Source: Croceibacterium salegens (lineage in GTDB: Bacteria > Pseudomonadota > Alphaproteobacteria > Sphingomonadales > Sphingomonadaceae). From it: a DNA stretch of 64,000 nucleotides. The stretch spans positions 62,001 through 126,000 of the forward strand of contig NZ_WTYM01000030.1 in NCBI RefSeq assembly GCF_009827435.1. Direction: 5' to 3'. How positions within the stretch are numbered: position 1 is the stretch's first letter; the number at the start of each line of letters is the position of its first letter. The translations under genes were made by a program, and so were the position numbers. Under the pieces are notes generated by a model, which was given only the letters and a program-made list of their open reading frames with translations, was not told the DNA's origin and ran no database searches. Below are positions 43,601 to 51,760 of the stretch, in pieces.

Positions 43601-44297
43601 ACGGCAGGCGCTGTGGGATGCGCGCAGCCTCGTTGCCGGGGCCGACCTGCCGCTGTTCGCCGCCGCCCGGGCGCGTGACGAGGGGGCGGAGAAGGTATGC
43701 ACCGCGCTGCCGCTCATGCCCCTGTCGGAAGAAGTCGTCGCGGATTACCAGACCGTGCGCCTCAGCCTGAAAGCCCATCCGCTGAGCTTCCTGCGCCCCG
43801 GCCTGACTGAGCGCGGCTTCCTGCGTGCCTGTGACCTGCGCGCCCGCAAACATCGCTCGATGGTCAGCATCGCCGGCGTGGTGCTGATCCGCCAGCGGCC
43901 GGGCAGCGCCAAGGGGGTGTGCTTCATCACGCTGGAGGACGAGACCGGAGTAGCCAATCTCGTCGTCTGGCCCGACGCGTTCGAGAAATACCGCAAGGTG
44001 GTAATGGGTGCGCGGCTGATGGAGGTGCGCGGGAGGGTCGAATACGACGAGGAGGTGCTCCACGTCATCGTCAGTCATCTCGTCGACGCGACCGGCGAGC
44101 TGCACAAGCTCTCCGACGACCTGCTCAAGCCTTCGATAGCCCCGGCCGACCATGCCACCAACGGACCGCCCGGAAGCGAGGCGTCGCGCGCCGCCCGGCC
44201 GTGGCAGCCACCCGGTCCGGAAGAGCGCGACTGCGGTTTCGTCCCGCGCCACCCGCGCGACGTGCGAATCATTCCCAAGTCGCGCGACTTTCACTAG
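40626..44297 (+). CDS. dnaE2: Error-prone DNA polymerase DnaE2 with two in-frame palindrome insertions
   Basis: DnaE2 is the damage-induced C-family polymerase that copies past lesions with ImuA and ImuB. The 1223-residue product has a PHP-like N-terminal domain (CFSFLRGASDAVDLVLAAH), the catalytic palm aspartates D456, D458 and D460 (PPDIDVDFE), the fingers region, helix-hairpin-helix repeats and a C-terminal OB fold (VSIAGVVLIRQRPGSAKGV). Residues about 178-206 and 883-931 are encoded by palindromic repeats and lengthen the protein beyond the usual range of roughly 1,050-1,150 residues. The start is uncertain: a TTG at 40635 is better spaced from AGAGGG than the GTG at 40626. A LexA box lies upstream. 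Confidence 0.9.
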   Translation: MPALPENDLHIPRRRVEFDPDLVEPPARAPFVELGLVSCFSFLRGASDAVDLVLAAHALGYDALGIADANSMAGVVRVHTEAKTLKLRPVIGCRIETVEGLAFLAYPKDRAAYGRLCRLISAGRMGTLDGGWQEKGVCEISLAMLAAHGEGVQLVLLPPADLDAKFTIAVESNVIPFRHPGPRAGVPLPSSVAEESWPPDQVRGDEVERKGCMADILPHLGARLPTLRHIAAPYLYTGDDIARIDRLDALAKANGLALLATNDVHYHAPDRRPLQDVMTAIRHKTTVARAGHLLHANAERHLKGPGEMVRLFERWPHAIAAAREVADACTFSLDELKYEYPTTAYPYGMTPQDYLVQQTFEGAKWRYPNGLKRDIEKTLEKELALIAQLGIAPYFLTIKEIVDFARAQDPPILCQGRGSAANSAVCFCLGITEVDPAEHQLLFDRFISAERTEPPDIDVDFEHERREEVIQHIYAQYGREHAGLCATVIHYRPRMAIREVGKAMGLSEDVTALLARTVWGGYGQEIDEEHVRRETGLDLRDPHLRRVLKLTGQMIGMPRHLSQHVGGFILTDKLLTETVPIGNGAMPDRSFIEWDKDDIDALGIFKVDVLALGMLTCIRKCLDLLERHHGRKLTLATVPQEDPAVYDMLCQGDSVGVFQVESRAQMNMLPRLRPRKFYDLVVEVAIVRPGPIQGDMVHPYLKARKAQREGGPAFQLPGPAPEHGPADELSSILERTYGVPIFQEQAMKIALDAAKFSPGEANQLRKAMATFRSRGMMHQHEEKMVGRMVARGYDPEFAQRCFNQIKGFGEYGFPESHAASFAHLVYVSAWLKCHYPAAFAAALLNSQPMGFYAPAQIVRDAAEHGVEVLPVDVNCSAWDNGLEVLRDADGPSTSSVPSAPQDERGSSMFAHPEERLRSRKAASRRRVSKGLRLGLRQVDGLPEHVAAQMVAARETGGAFRDVTELRDRARVPPSHVERLASADCFGSLELPRRQALWDARSLVAGADLPLFAAARARDEGAEKVCTALPLMPLSEEVVADYQTVRLSLKAHPLSFLRPGLTERGFLRACDLRARKHRSMVSIAGVVLIRQRPGSAKGVCFITLEDETGVANLVVWPDAFEKYRKVVMGARLMEVRGRVEYDEEVLHVIVSHLVDATGELHKLSDDLLKPSIAPADHATNGPPGSEASRAARPWQPPGPEERDCGFVPRHPRDVRIIPKSRDFH
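41157..41241. repeat. REP-like palindrome inside the dnaE2 coding region (first)
   Basis: This 85-base element is bounded by a perfect 11-base inverted repeat, CGTCACCCCGG and CCGGGGTGACG. Two inner hairpins are visible: CCCCGG with CCGGGG on the left, and CCCCGGAT with the TCCGGGG arm on the right. It is read in the dnaE2 frame without a stop and encodes about residues 178-206 (HPGPRAGVPLPSSVAEESW and on), in a loop after the PHP-domain strand ending SNVIPF. Confidence 0.87.
43272..43418. repeat. REP-like compound palindrome inside the dnaE2 coding region (second)
   Basis: This 147-base element, exactly 49 codons, is bounded by GAGGTCCTTCGAGACGC and GCGTCTCGAAGGGCCTC, a 16-of-17 inverted match. 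Inside are GCAGATGGG/CCCATCTGC, the perfect 16-base pair CTCCTCAGGATGAGCG/CGCTCATCCTGAGGAG, and GCGGCT/AGCCGC. It differs in sequence from the first dnaE2 element. It is read in phase from its first base, adding about residues 883-931 between the segments WDNGL and RLGLRQVDGLP. Confidence 0.87.
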
Positions 44298-44418
44298 GCG
44301 GCGGCGATGGCCGGATCGGAAGATGTACTAGGTTGGGGCGGAGCCGGAATCGGCGCACAATGCCCCGTGCGCTGCTGCTATGCCGGCAGCAGTCGCCACA
44401 CCGATGGGATGCCCGACC

Positions 44419-44823
44419 ATGCCCAAAACCAGAACCGTCCTGATCTCCGCCACACTGCTGGCGATCCTCGCCGTTTCCGGCTCCGCCGCGGCGCGGCAGG
44501 ACATCGTCGATGCGCGAGGCTGGCCCACGTACGACGCGGTGAAGCAGGACGGTTGCACGGCGCAGGTGCGCGGCAACGGCAAGATCTATCGCGTACAGGG
44601 ACAGGGTTTCGCACCCGGCGCGGCGGTCTACGTCCATCTCGTCAACGACGGGATCAAACCGCTCGACTACCGCGATACTGCCGACCTGAGCGGCAACTGG
44701 TCACGCTACTACGTGCCGTTCCTGTGGCACCATCAGGGCGAAACGGTGCAAGTCAACGTCACCAGCGGCGAGTGCTCGCTCGACCTCACGTTCGACTGGC
44801 AGCGGCAGGACCCGAACTCCTAA
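44419..44823 (+). CDS. Small secreted protein of unknown function
   Basis: The 134-residue product has a signal peptide (RTVLISATLLAILAVSGSAA) and a mature part with two cysteines (KQDGCTAQVRGN and SGECSLDL) and a beta-sandwich look (IYRVQGQGFAPGAAVYVHL, VQVNVTSGE). The phrase GQGFAPGA recalls Ig-like or IPT-like surface domains. I cannot name a family. The ATG at 44419 is chosen to give a compact signal peptide; an ATG at 44404 is also in frame. It lies between dnaE2 and a LysE-type exporter. Confidence 0.6.
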   Translation: MPKTRTVLISATLLAILAVSGSAAARQDIVDARGWPTYDAVKQDGCTAQVRGNGKIYRVQGQGFAPGAAVYVHLVNDGIKPLDYRDTADLSGNWSRYYVPFLWHHQGETVQVNVTSGECSLDLTFDWQRQDPNS

Positions 44824-44863
44824 GCGCCCGCTTCCGCGAGCCTCCTCATGGGGCTTCGCGCTC

Positions 44864-45493
44864 GTGATCGACGCCGAAATGTTGGCCGCCTTCGCAGTGG
44901 TCACCGGGCTGACGAGCATCGTCCCGGGGCCATCGATGCTGTTCGTCATGACCGAGACGCTGTGGCGAGGCGCCCGCTCGGGTTTCGCCGCGCTGATCGG
45001 GATGCAACTCGGCTACCTGTTGTGGTGGGCTCTGGCCGCGCTCGGCCTCGGCACGCTGGCCAAGACCTATCCCTTCGCCATGCACCTGCTGGCGGTCGGC
45101 GGGGCGCTGTACCTCGCCTGGCTCGGCCTGCAGGCCCTGCGCAACGCGGGCAGCGCAGCGGGAGAGGATATCGAACCGGCGCACGCGGTGACGCGCCATG
45201 CCTTCCGTGACGGAATCATGGTGGCCATCGGCAATCCCAAGTCGCTGATCTACGTCGTGGCCCTGCTTCCACCCTTCATTGCGCCGGACCGTCCGGTGAT
45301 ACCGCAACTCGCCGTGCTGTGGATGATCGGCATGCTGCTCGACCTGGCGATCGGCGGAATCTACATCTATGCCGGCAAGAGCCTGTCGCGGGCGATGGAC
45401 CGGCCCGGCACACGGCTGTGGATCGACCGCGGGGTCGGTGCGGTATTTATCGTGATCGCGCTCGCGATTCTGTACGAATTGCTGTCCGGATAG
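44864..45493 (+). CDS. LysE/RhtB-family translocator
   Basis: The 209-residue product has six membrane helices and the LysE/RhtB hallmarks: GLTSIVPGPSMLFVM in helix 1, RGARSGFAALIGMQLG, LYLAWLGLQALRN and AFRDGIMVAIGNPKSLIYVVALLPPF. These exporters move amino acids or related metabolites out of the cell; the substrate is unknown. The GTG at 44864 has a weak ribosome-binding site, and an ATG at 44879 is an alternative. Confidence 0.87.
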   Translation: MIDAEMLAAFAVVTGLTSIVPGPSMLFVMTETLWRGARSGFAALIGMQLGYLLWWALAALGLGTLAKTYPFAMHLLAVGGALYLAWLGLQALRNAGSAAGEDIEPAHAVTRHAFRDGIMVAIGNPKSLIYVVALLPPFIAPDRPVIPQLAVLWMIGMLLDLAIGGIYIYAGKSLSRAMDRPGTRLWIDRGVGAVFIVIALAILYELLSG

Positions 45494-45585
45494 GTCGGTG
45501 CCGCGCAAGATATTTGCGTTCAGCGCGTAAATCGGGTCAACTGCGAACAAGGCGTCGCACAGTCCCGTCAACGGCAAGGACATTC

Positions 45586-46929
45586 ATGACCGCACAGGCC
45601 ACGTTCCTGCCGCCGCTCGAGCGCAGCAAGTGGATGCGCTTCCTCACGGTCTTCCTGTTCTACGTCACCCAGGGCTTCCCGCTCGGCCTCTTCTTCTACG
45701 CCATCCCCGCCTACATGGCGTCGAGCGGCGCGAGCACGACGGAGATCGCATCGGTCGTCGGGCTGAGCAACCTGCCGTGGACCCTGAAGCTGGTGAACGG
45801 CTTCCTAATGGACCGCTACACCTTCTTGCCGATGGGTCGGCGGCGCGTCTGGCTGCTCGGCGCGCAGGGCACGTTGGTGACCATGTGCATCGTCGGGGCC
45901 CTGCTTGCTCCGGGAGGGCGCGACGTGCTGCTGCTCTCGGCGCTCGGCTTCGTCATCAACAGCGCGACGACGTTCCAGGACGTGGCGATCGACGGCATGG
46001 TGGTCGACATCATGGGCGAGGACGAACAGGCCCGGGCGGGCGGCATCATGTTCGGCGCTCAGGGGTTCGGCCGGGCGACGGCTGTGGCGCTGAGCGGGTG
46101 GCTGATCCAGCACTACGGCATTTCCGCCGCTTACCTCGCGATGGCCGGGATCCTCTCGACGGTGTTCGTGTACGGGTTGGTGATACGTGAGCGTGAAGGG
46201 GAACGCCTGCTGCCCTGGAGCCACGGGCAGGCCCATCCGCGCAACCTCGCGATCCAGGTCGAGGCATGGTGGCCGCTGCTCAAGAAGAGCTTCGCCGCAA
46301 TGATCGTCCCGGCGAGCCTGCTGTTCATTCCCATCCTGCTGATGCGTTCGATGCCGACTGGCGGCTTCGAAGCTTATTGGCCGGTCATGACCAGCGAACT
46401 CGGCGAGTGGAGCACGACCGACTACACCAACGTCGTCGCGATCGAGGAATACGTCCTTGCTGCGTTCGGCCTGCTGGTCGGCGGATGGGGTATCGACAAG
46501 ATCGGGCCGAAGAAGTCGCTGCTTGCGGTCATGACCCTCTACATCGCCGGCTTCGTCGGCATGAACCTGCTGGTCGACGAATGGAGCGCCAACTGGCTGC
46601 TCGTCGGGATGATCTGGTACTTCAACTTCTGTTCGCTGATGTACGCCATATCGATGATCCCGCTAGCGATGAGCCTGTGCCGGCCCGAAGTCGCCGCGAC
46701 GCAGTTCACGCTCTACATGGCGGTCGGCAACTTCGGCGCCCCCCTCGGCGCCTCGCTCGTCGCGGCCACGGCCGGGGCAGGGGAGCCGATCCTCTGGTTC
46801 GGCGTACTTGCGACGATCATAGCGTTCGGCTTCATCATCGTCCTCATCACGCGCTTCCCCAAGGGTCACAGCGCTGTAGTCGACCACGAAGTCCCGCAAG
46901 GTGCGGGTATGGCACCGCTGACCGACTGA
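45586..46929 (+). CDS. MFS transporter, AmpG/PAT-like (first of a tandem pair)
   Basis: The 447-residue product has 12 predicted helices and resembles the peptide/acetyl-CoA transporter branch that includes the muropeptide permease AmpG. Key stretches are VTQGFPLGLFFYAIPAYM, NLPWTLKLVNGFLMDRYTF, FLPMGRRRVW and ATTFQDVAIDGMVVDIM. A substrate such as anhydromuropeptide would fit the family, but is not proven. A same-length paralogue starts 27 bases after its stop, so both are probably transcribed together. Confidence 0.85.
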   Translation: MTAQATFLPPLERSKWMRFLTVFLFYVTQGFPLGLFFYAIPAYMASSGASTTEIASVVGLSNLPWTLKLVNGFLMDRYTFLPMGRRRVWLLGAQGTLVTMCIVGALLAPGGRDVLLLSALGFVINSATTFQDVAIDGMVVDIMGEDEQARAGGIMFGAQGFGRATAVALSGWLIQHYGISAAYLAMAGILSTVFVYGLVIREREGERLLPWSHGQAHPRNLAIQVEAWWPLLKKSFAAMIVPASLLFIPILLMRSMPTGGFEAYWPVMTSELGEWSTTDYTNVVAIEEYVLAAFGLLVGGWGIDKIGPKKSLLAVMTLYIAGFVGMNLLVDEWSANWLLVGMIWYFNFCSLMYAISMIPLAMSLCRPEVAATQFTLYMAVGNFGAPLGASLVAATAGAGEPILWFGVLATIIAFGFIIVLITRFPKGHSAVVDHEVPQGAGMAPLTD

Positions 46930-46956
46930 ACCGTTCCCAGAGACAGGAGATCATGA

Positions 46957-48300
46957 ATGGCGACCGCTGCTGATACGGGCTTCTTCCGCCCGCTGACGGA
47001 AAACCCGTTCCTGAGGCTCGCGACGGTCGTCGTGTTCTACATCTTCGAAGGGATCCCTATGGGGCTCTTCTACACGGCGGTCCCGGCCTACATGGCCAGC
47101 CAGGGCGCAGGGACTACCGAGATTGCCACGGTGGTCAGCGCTTTCTCCCTCCCGTGGACGCTCAAGCTGGTCAACGGATTTCTCATGGATCGCTGGACGT
47201 TCCTGCCGATGGGACGTCGTCGAATCTGGATCATCTGTTCGCAAGCGACGATGGCGCTGACGCTGCTCTACGCTGCATTCGCTGCGCCTTCCGGTTCCGA
47301 CGTATTCCTCTTGTCGGTGATCGCCTTCGTGGTCAGCATGGCGACGACGTTCCAGGACGTAGCGATAGACAGCCTTGTCGTCGACATCATGACCGAGGAA
47401 GAACAGGCCAAGGCCGGCGGTTTCATGTTCGGTTCGCAAGCTGCGGGAATTGCCCTCGCGACAGTTGCCGGAGGATACCTGCTGCAGCACTTCGGCACCG
47501 GCGTCACGTTCATGGTGGCGGCCGTGTTCCTGATGTTCGGTGTTGCTTTTGCAATAACTCTCCGCGAGCGGCCTGGCGAAAGGCGCTTGCCGTGGTCGGC
47601 GGGCACATCGCACCAGCGTAACCTCGACATCAAGATCGACGCCTCGTGGCCACTCCTCAAGCAGAGCTTCAAGGCGATGATGGCGCCGGCAAGCGTAATC
47701 ATCGTGCCGTTCTTGCTGGTGCGCAACATTCCGGCGGGCATTTACGATGTCTTCGACCCGGTGCTGGCAACGCAGTACGTTGGTCTCACGACTTCGCAAT
47801 ACACCAACATCACCTTTTTCAGCGCATCGGTTTCCGGCGCTGTCGGTTTCTTCCTGGGTGGCTGGCTTACGGCAAAAATTGGCAAGCTTCGGGTTCTCAC
47901 AACGATGTACCTGCTGACGTCGATCCTTGTCCTCGGCGCAGGGGCAGCCGTGAACTACTGGACCGACCCGGTCGTGCTCTACGCGCTGGTCTGGGGCATC
48001 GACATGTTCAGCATCTTTGTCGCCATCGCGATGATCCCGGTTGCAATGCAGATCTGTACGCCGGCAGTCGCCGCGACGCAGTTCACGATCTACATGGCGC
48101 TTGCCAACTTCGGCCGTCCGATCGGCGCATGGATCGTTGCCACGACCAGCGCAATCGATCCGCAACTGATCTTCTTCACGATAGGCCCGATCATGCTAGT
48201 TGCGGCCATCGGCACGCGTTTCCTAAAGGAGAGCCAACCGACGCCGGAACTCGAACGCGCCACTCACCATGGCGTGGGCGCCGGCCCGGTCGACAACTGA
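46957..48300 (+). CDS. MFS transporter, AmpG/PAT-like (second of a tandem pair)
   Basis: The 447-residue product is a clear paralogue of the gene just upstream: same length and shared motifs LPWTLKLVNGFLMDRWTF, FLPMGRRRIW, ATTFQDVAIDSLVVDIM and AATQFTIYMALANFG. Differences concentrate in helices 7-9 (IPAGIYDVFDPVLATQYVG here), which often shape the substrate path, so the copies may carry different cargo. AGGAGAT precedes the ATG. It abuts convergent phoB with no gap. Confidence 0.85.
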   Translation: MATAADTGFFRPLTENPFLRLATVVVFYIFEGIPMGLFYTAVPAYMASQGAGTTEIATVVSAFSLPWTLKLVNGFLMDRWTFLPMGRRRIWIICSQATMALTLLYAAFAAPSGSDVFLLSVIAFVVSMATTFQDVAIDSLVVDIMTEEEQAKAGGFMFGSQAAGIALATVAGGYLLQHFGTGVTFMVAAVFLMFGVAFAITLRERPGERRLPWSAGTSHQRNLDIKIDASWPLLKQSFKAMMAPASVIIVPFLLVRNIPAGIYDVFDPVLATQYVGLTTSQYTNITFFSASVSGAVGFFLGGWLTAKIGKLRVLTTMYLLTSILVLGAGAAVNYWTDPVVLYALVWGIDMFSIFVAIAMIPVAMQICTPAVAATQFTIYMALANFGRPIGAWIVATTSAIDPQLIFFTIGPIMLVAAIGTRFLKESQPTPELERATHHGVGAGPVDN

Positions 48301-48990
48301 TCAGGCCGGGTCGAAGGAGTATCCGGCCGAGCGGACGGTCCGGATCGGATCCCTGCTCCCCGGCACTTCGATCGCCTTGCGAAGGCGGCGGATGTGGACG
48401 TCGACCGTGCGTTCCTCGATCTCGCTGCCGGTGCCCCAGACCGCATCGAGCAGCTGGTGGCGCGAGAAGACGTGGCGCGGGTGCTCCATGAAGAAGGCGA
48501 GCAGGCGGTATTCGGTCGGACCAAGCTTCAGTTCTTGCCCGCTGCGCGCAACGCGGTGCGCCGCCGGGTCGAGCCGCAGGTCGCCCTGTTCGATCGCTTC
48601 GCCGGCCAGCGCCGGGCGCACGCGGCGCAGCACGGCGGAGACGCGGGCGATGAGTTCGCGCGGGCTGAACGGCTTGGTCATGTAATCGTCGGCGCCGGTT
48701 TCGAGCCCGCGGATGCGGTCGTCCTCGGCCTCGCGCGCGGTCAGCATGATGATCGGAACCCCGGACGTCGCCTTGCTGCGGCGGAGCCTCCGGCAGACTT
48801 CGATGCCGCTGGTGCCCTCGATCATCCAGTCGAGGATTACGAGGTCGGGGCTGTCCTCCTCGGCCATCATCAGCGCCTCGTCACCATCTGAGGTGGTGCG
48901 GACGTTGTAGCCTTCCTTTTCGAAGCGGTATTCGAGCAGCTCGGCTAGCGAACTGTCATCCTCGACAAGCAGGAGTTTTGGCTGGGGCAT
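48301..48990 (-). CDS. phoB: Phosphate regulon response regulator PhoB
   Basis: PhoB is an OmpR-type activator of phosphate-starvation genes. The 229-residue product has the receiver residues D11, D12 and phosphoacceptor D54 (VILDWMIEG), T84 and K106 (TKPF). The winged-helix domain carries LKLGPTEYRLLAFFMEHP and VDVHIRRLRKAIEVPG. It is the last gene of the phoR-pst-phoU set but has its own PHO box upstream, so it probably activates itself. The spacing from the phoU stop is 63 bases. Confidence 0.95.
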   Translation of the reverse strand: MPQPKLLLVEDDSSLAELLEYRFEKEGYNVRTTSDGDEALMMAEEDSPDLVILDWMIEGTSGIEVCRRLRRSKATSGVPIIMLTAREAEDDRIRGLETGADDYMTKPFSPRELIARVSAVLRRVRPALAGEAIEQGDLRLDPAAHRVARSGQELKLGPTEYRLLAFFMEHPRHVFSRHQLLDAVWGTGSEIEERTVDVHIRRLRKAIEVPGSRDPIRTVRSAGYSFDPA

Positions 48991-49011
48991 GCCGCCTAAG
49001 ACAACAAATTT

Positions 49012-49029
49012 ATGACAGCCGCGTGACAG
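49012..49029 (-). promoter_or_regulatory. PHO box upstream of phoB
   Basis: Read on the phoB strand this is CTGTCACGCGGCTGTCAT: two CTGTCA half-sites with four bases between the seven-base units, the PhoB-binding pattern. It ends 21 bases before the phoB ATG, which leaves a very short leader. It implies autoregulation separate from the upstream operon promoter. Confidence 0.78.
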
Positions 49030-49053
49030 TTCGGCTGCGCTTTGCCAGCGAAA

Positions 49054-49734
49054 TCAGTCGCGGCCGTCATGTTCGTCCGGCGGATACTGCCCGGTGGCCG
49101 CGTAGTGGACCATTTCGGCGACGTTGGTCGCGTGATCGCCGATCCGCTCTATGTTGCGCGCGATGAACAGCAATTGCGCTGCGCTGCTGATTGTCGCCGG
49201 GTTTTCGACCATGTGGCTGACGAGGTTGCGGAAGATGCTGTCATAAAATGCATCGACTTTGTCGTCGGTCCGAATGACTTCGCGCGCCATGACCGGGTCA
49301 CGCGCGGCGAAGGAGGTCAGCACGTCGTGGACCATCTCGGCGGCCACTTCGCCCATCGCCGGGAGCAGCGTCAGCGGTTCGAAGCGGTGACGCCCTTCGA
49401 TCCGGCCGACGCGCTTGGCGATGTTCTTGGCATAATCGCCGATGCGTTCGACGACGCCGGCGATCTTCAGCGCGGCGATGATCTCACGCAGGTCGTCGGC
49501 CATCGGCGCACGCAGGGCGATGACGCGGACGGCGAGTTCGTCGACTTCGCTTTCGAGCTTGTCGAGCTTCTTGTCGCGTTTGACTACCGCGGCCGCCAGC
49601 TCTTCGTCGCCGGTAACCAGCGCCTGCATCGCTTCCTGGATCGCGACTTCGGCAAGGCCGCCCATCTCCGCGATCAGGCCGCGCAGCCGGGTAATGTCCT
49701 CGTCGAATGCCTTTACCGTGTGTTCCACGACCAT
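49054..49734 (-). CDS. phoU: Phosphate signalling protein PhoU
   Basis: PhoU connects the Pst transporter to PhoR and represses the regulon when phosphate is plentiful. The 226-residue all-helical product has the two PhoU repeats, each with the metal-cluster pattern: DKKLDKLESEVDELAVRVIAL in the first and RTDDKVDAFYDSIFRNLVSHM in the second. It starts one base inside the pstB stop, so translation is coupled. Confidence 0.94.
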   Translation of the reverse strand: MVVEHTVKAFDEDITRLRGLIAEMGGLAEVAIQEAMQALVTGDEELAAAVVKRDKKLDKLESEVDELAVRVIALRAPMADDLREIIAALKIAGVVERIGDYAKNIAKRVGRIEGRHRFEPLTLLPAMGEVAAEMVHDVLTSFAARDPVMAREVIRTDDKVDAFYDSIFRNLVSHMVENPATISSAAQLLFIARNIERIGDHATNVAEMVHYAATGQYPPDEHDGRD

Positions 49735-50516
49735 CAGCCGTACCTGCCTGTGATGTAATCCTTGGTGCGTTCCTCACGCGGAGTGGTGAAGATCTGCGAA
49801 GTATCCCCATACTCCACCATCTTGCCGAGGTGGAAGAAGGCGGTGCGCTGCGAAACACGCGCTGCCTGCTGCATCGAGTGGGTCACGATGACGATTGCGT
49901 AGCGGCCGCGCAACTCGTGGATCAGTTCCTCGATCTTCGCGGTAGCGATCGGATCGAGCGCCGAACATGGCTCATCCATGAGGATAACCTCGGGATCGAC
50001 GGCGATTGCACGGGCGATGCACAGGCGCTGCTGCTGCCCTCCGGACAGTGCCGTGCCGGAATCGTCGAGGCGGTCCTTCACCTCCTCCCAGAGGCCTGCA
50101 CGACGGAGCGACTTTTCCACAATTGCGTCGAGTTCGGCCTTACCTTCGGCCAATCCGTGGATGCGCGGGCCGTAGGCGATGTTCTCGAAGATCGTTTTCG
50201 GGAAGGGATTCGGCTTCTGGAAAACCATCCCGACGCGGGCGCGCAACTGCACGACGTCCATGCCCGAAGCGTAGATGTCCTCACCGTCGAGTTCGATCGT
50301 TCCCTCGACCCGCGCCGACGGGATCGTGTCGTTCATGCGGTTGAGCGAACGCAGGAAGGTCGACTTGCCGCAGCCAGAAGGGCCGATGAACGCGGTGACG
50401 AAATCGGTCTGGATGTCGATCGAAACCGAATCGATCGCCAGCTTCGACCCGTAATAGATCGACACGTCGCGAGTGCGCATCTTGGCGGCGGGGTTGGCTG
50501 TCTCGGTGGTCACCAT
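49734..50516 (-). CDS. pstB: Phosphate ABC transporter ATP-binding protein PstB
   Basis: PstB powers high-affinity phosphate import. The 260-residue product has Walker [10 protein letters not shown] (residues 45-53), the family-typical FQKPNPFP, the signature [14 protein letters not shown], Walker B VILMDEP and the switch histidine (VTHSM). The ATG at 50516 lies inside the end of pstA (seven-base overlap). Confidence 0.95.
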   Translation of the reverse strand: MVTTETANPAAKMRTRDVSIYYGSKLAIDSVSIDIQTDFVTAFIGPSGCGKSTFLRSLNRMNDTIPSARVEGTIELDGEDIYASGMDVVQLRARVGMVFQKPNPFPKTIFENIAYGPRIHGLAEGKAELDAIVEKSLRRAGLWEEVKDRLDDSGTALSGGQQQRLCIARAIAVDPEVILMDEPCSALDPIATAKIEELIHELRGRYAIVIVTHSMQQAARVSQRTAFFHLGKMVEYGDTSQIFTTPREERTKDYITGRYG

Positions 50517-51760
50517 TTCTTCTCGAAGCGGTTGCGCAGGTAGATTGCGAGGCCGTTCATGACCAGCAGGAACAGCAGGAGGACGATGATCGCCGCGCTG
50601 GTGCGCTCGACGAAGCCGCGGTCGATCTCGTCGGACCACAGGAATATTTGCACCGGCAGCACGGTCGCCGGATCGGTGAAGCCGTCGGGTGGCGTGGCGA
50701 CGAAGGCGCGCATGCCGATCATCAGCAGCGGAGCAGTCTCGCCCAGCGCGCGGGCCATGCCGATGATGGTGCCGGTCAGGATGCCGGGCAGGGCGAGCGG
50801 CAGGACGTGGTGGAACACCACCTGCACCGGGCTCGCTCCGATCGCCAGCGCGCCGTCGCGGATGCTCGGCGGCACCGACTTGATGGCGTTGCGCCCGGCG
50901 ATGACGATCACCGGCATGGTCATCAGCGCCAGCGTCAGGCCGCCGATCAGCGGGGCGGAGCGCATGTAGGGAAACAGGCCTAGGAACACCGCGAGACCGA
51001 GCAGGCCGAAGATGATCGAGGGAACCGCGGCGAGGTTGTTGATCGAGACTTCGATCAGGTCGGTCCAGCGGTTCTTCGGCGCGTATTCTTCAAGGTAGAG
51101 CGCCGACAGCACGCCGACCGGGAAGGCCAGCAGCAGGGTCACGATCATCGTCAGGATCGAGCCCTTGAGCGCGCCCCAGATGCCGACCTGCTGCGGGTCG
51201 GTGGCATCCGAGCGGGCGAGGAAGCCGGGATCGAAGCGGTCGTCCAGCTTACCCTCGGCGGCGAGCTTCCTGGCCAGCGGTTGCAGCGCCGCCTGGCCAT
51301 CGCCGGCATAGGCGTTGGAAAGGTCGTCGCTTGCCGGCAGCCACAGCACGGAATCCGTATCGAGCAACGAGGGATCGGCGATGATCTGCGTAGCGGCATT
51401 GCGCCAGGCATCGTTGTTCAGTTCGGCGAAGCCGTCCGCGCCGAGCGAGCGCTCGCCGTAGAATTCGATGACCGCGGGCAGGCCTTGCGTTTCGAGCGCG
51501 CGGATCTTTTGCGGCTCGGTCCTGAGGTTCGGATCGATGCTTAGCGCGGCCTGGCGGAAGTCGATCTTCACGGCCATTTCGGTGCGCTGGAAGCCGCCGA
51601 TGCCGTTCATCGTCATGGTTACAAGCAGGAACACCAGCACCGCGATCGAGAACAGGATCGACGAGAGGCCGAGCAGCTTGAAGCGCTTCTCGGCGGCGTA
51701 GCGCTTGCGCAACCGCGCTTCGAACGCGCTCGTGCGGGTCGGGGCGATATGATCACTCAT
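50510..51760 (-). CDS. pstA: Phosphate ABC transporter permease PstA
   Basis: PstA is one of the two membrane subunits of the Pst importer. The 416-residue product is longer than short PstA proteins because an extracytoplasmic insertion of about 120 residues ([20 protein letters not shown] to [13 protein letters not shown]) follows the first helix. The permease core has [36 protein letters not shown] and the EAA-like loop [20 protein letters not shown]. It overlaps pstC by eight bases. Confidence 0.93.
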   Translation of the reverse strand: MSDHIAPTRTSAFEARLRKRYAAEKRFKLLGLSSILFSIAVLVFLLVTMTMNGIGGFQRTEMAVKIDFRQAALSIDPNLRTEPQKIRALETQGLPAVIEFYGERSLGADGFAELNNDAWRNAATQIIADPSLLDTDSVLWLPASDDLSNAYAGDGQAALQPLARKLAAEGKLDDRFDPGFLARSDATDPQQVGIWGALKGSILTMIVTLLLAFPVGVLSALYLEEYAPKNRWTDLIEVSINNLAAVPSIIFGLLGLAVFLGLFPYMRSAPLIGGLTLALMTMPVIVIAGRNAIKSVPPSIRDGALAIGASPVQVVFHHVLPLALPGILTGTIIGMARALGETAPLLMIGMRAFVATPPDGFTDPATVLPVQIFLWSDEIDRGFVERTSAAIIVLLLFLLVMNGLAIYLRNRFEKKW

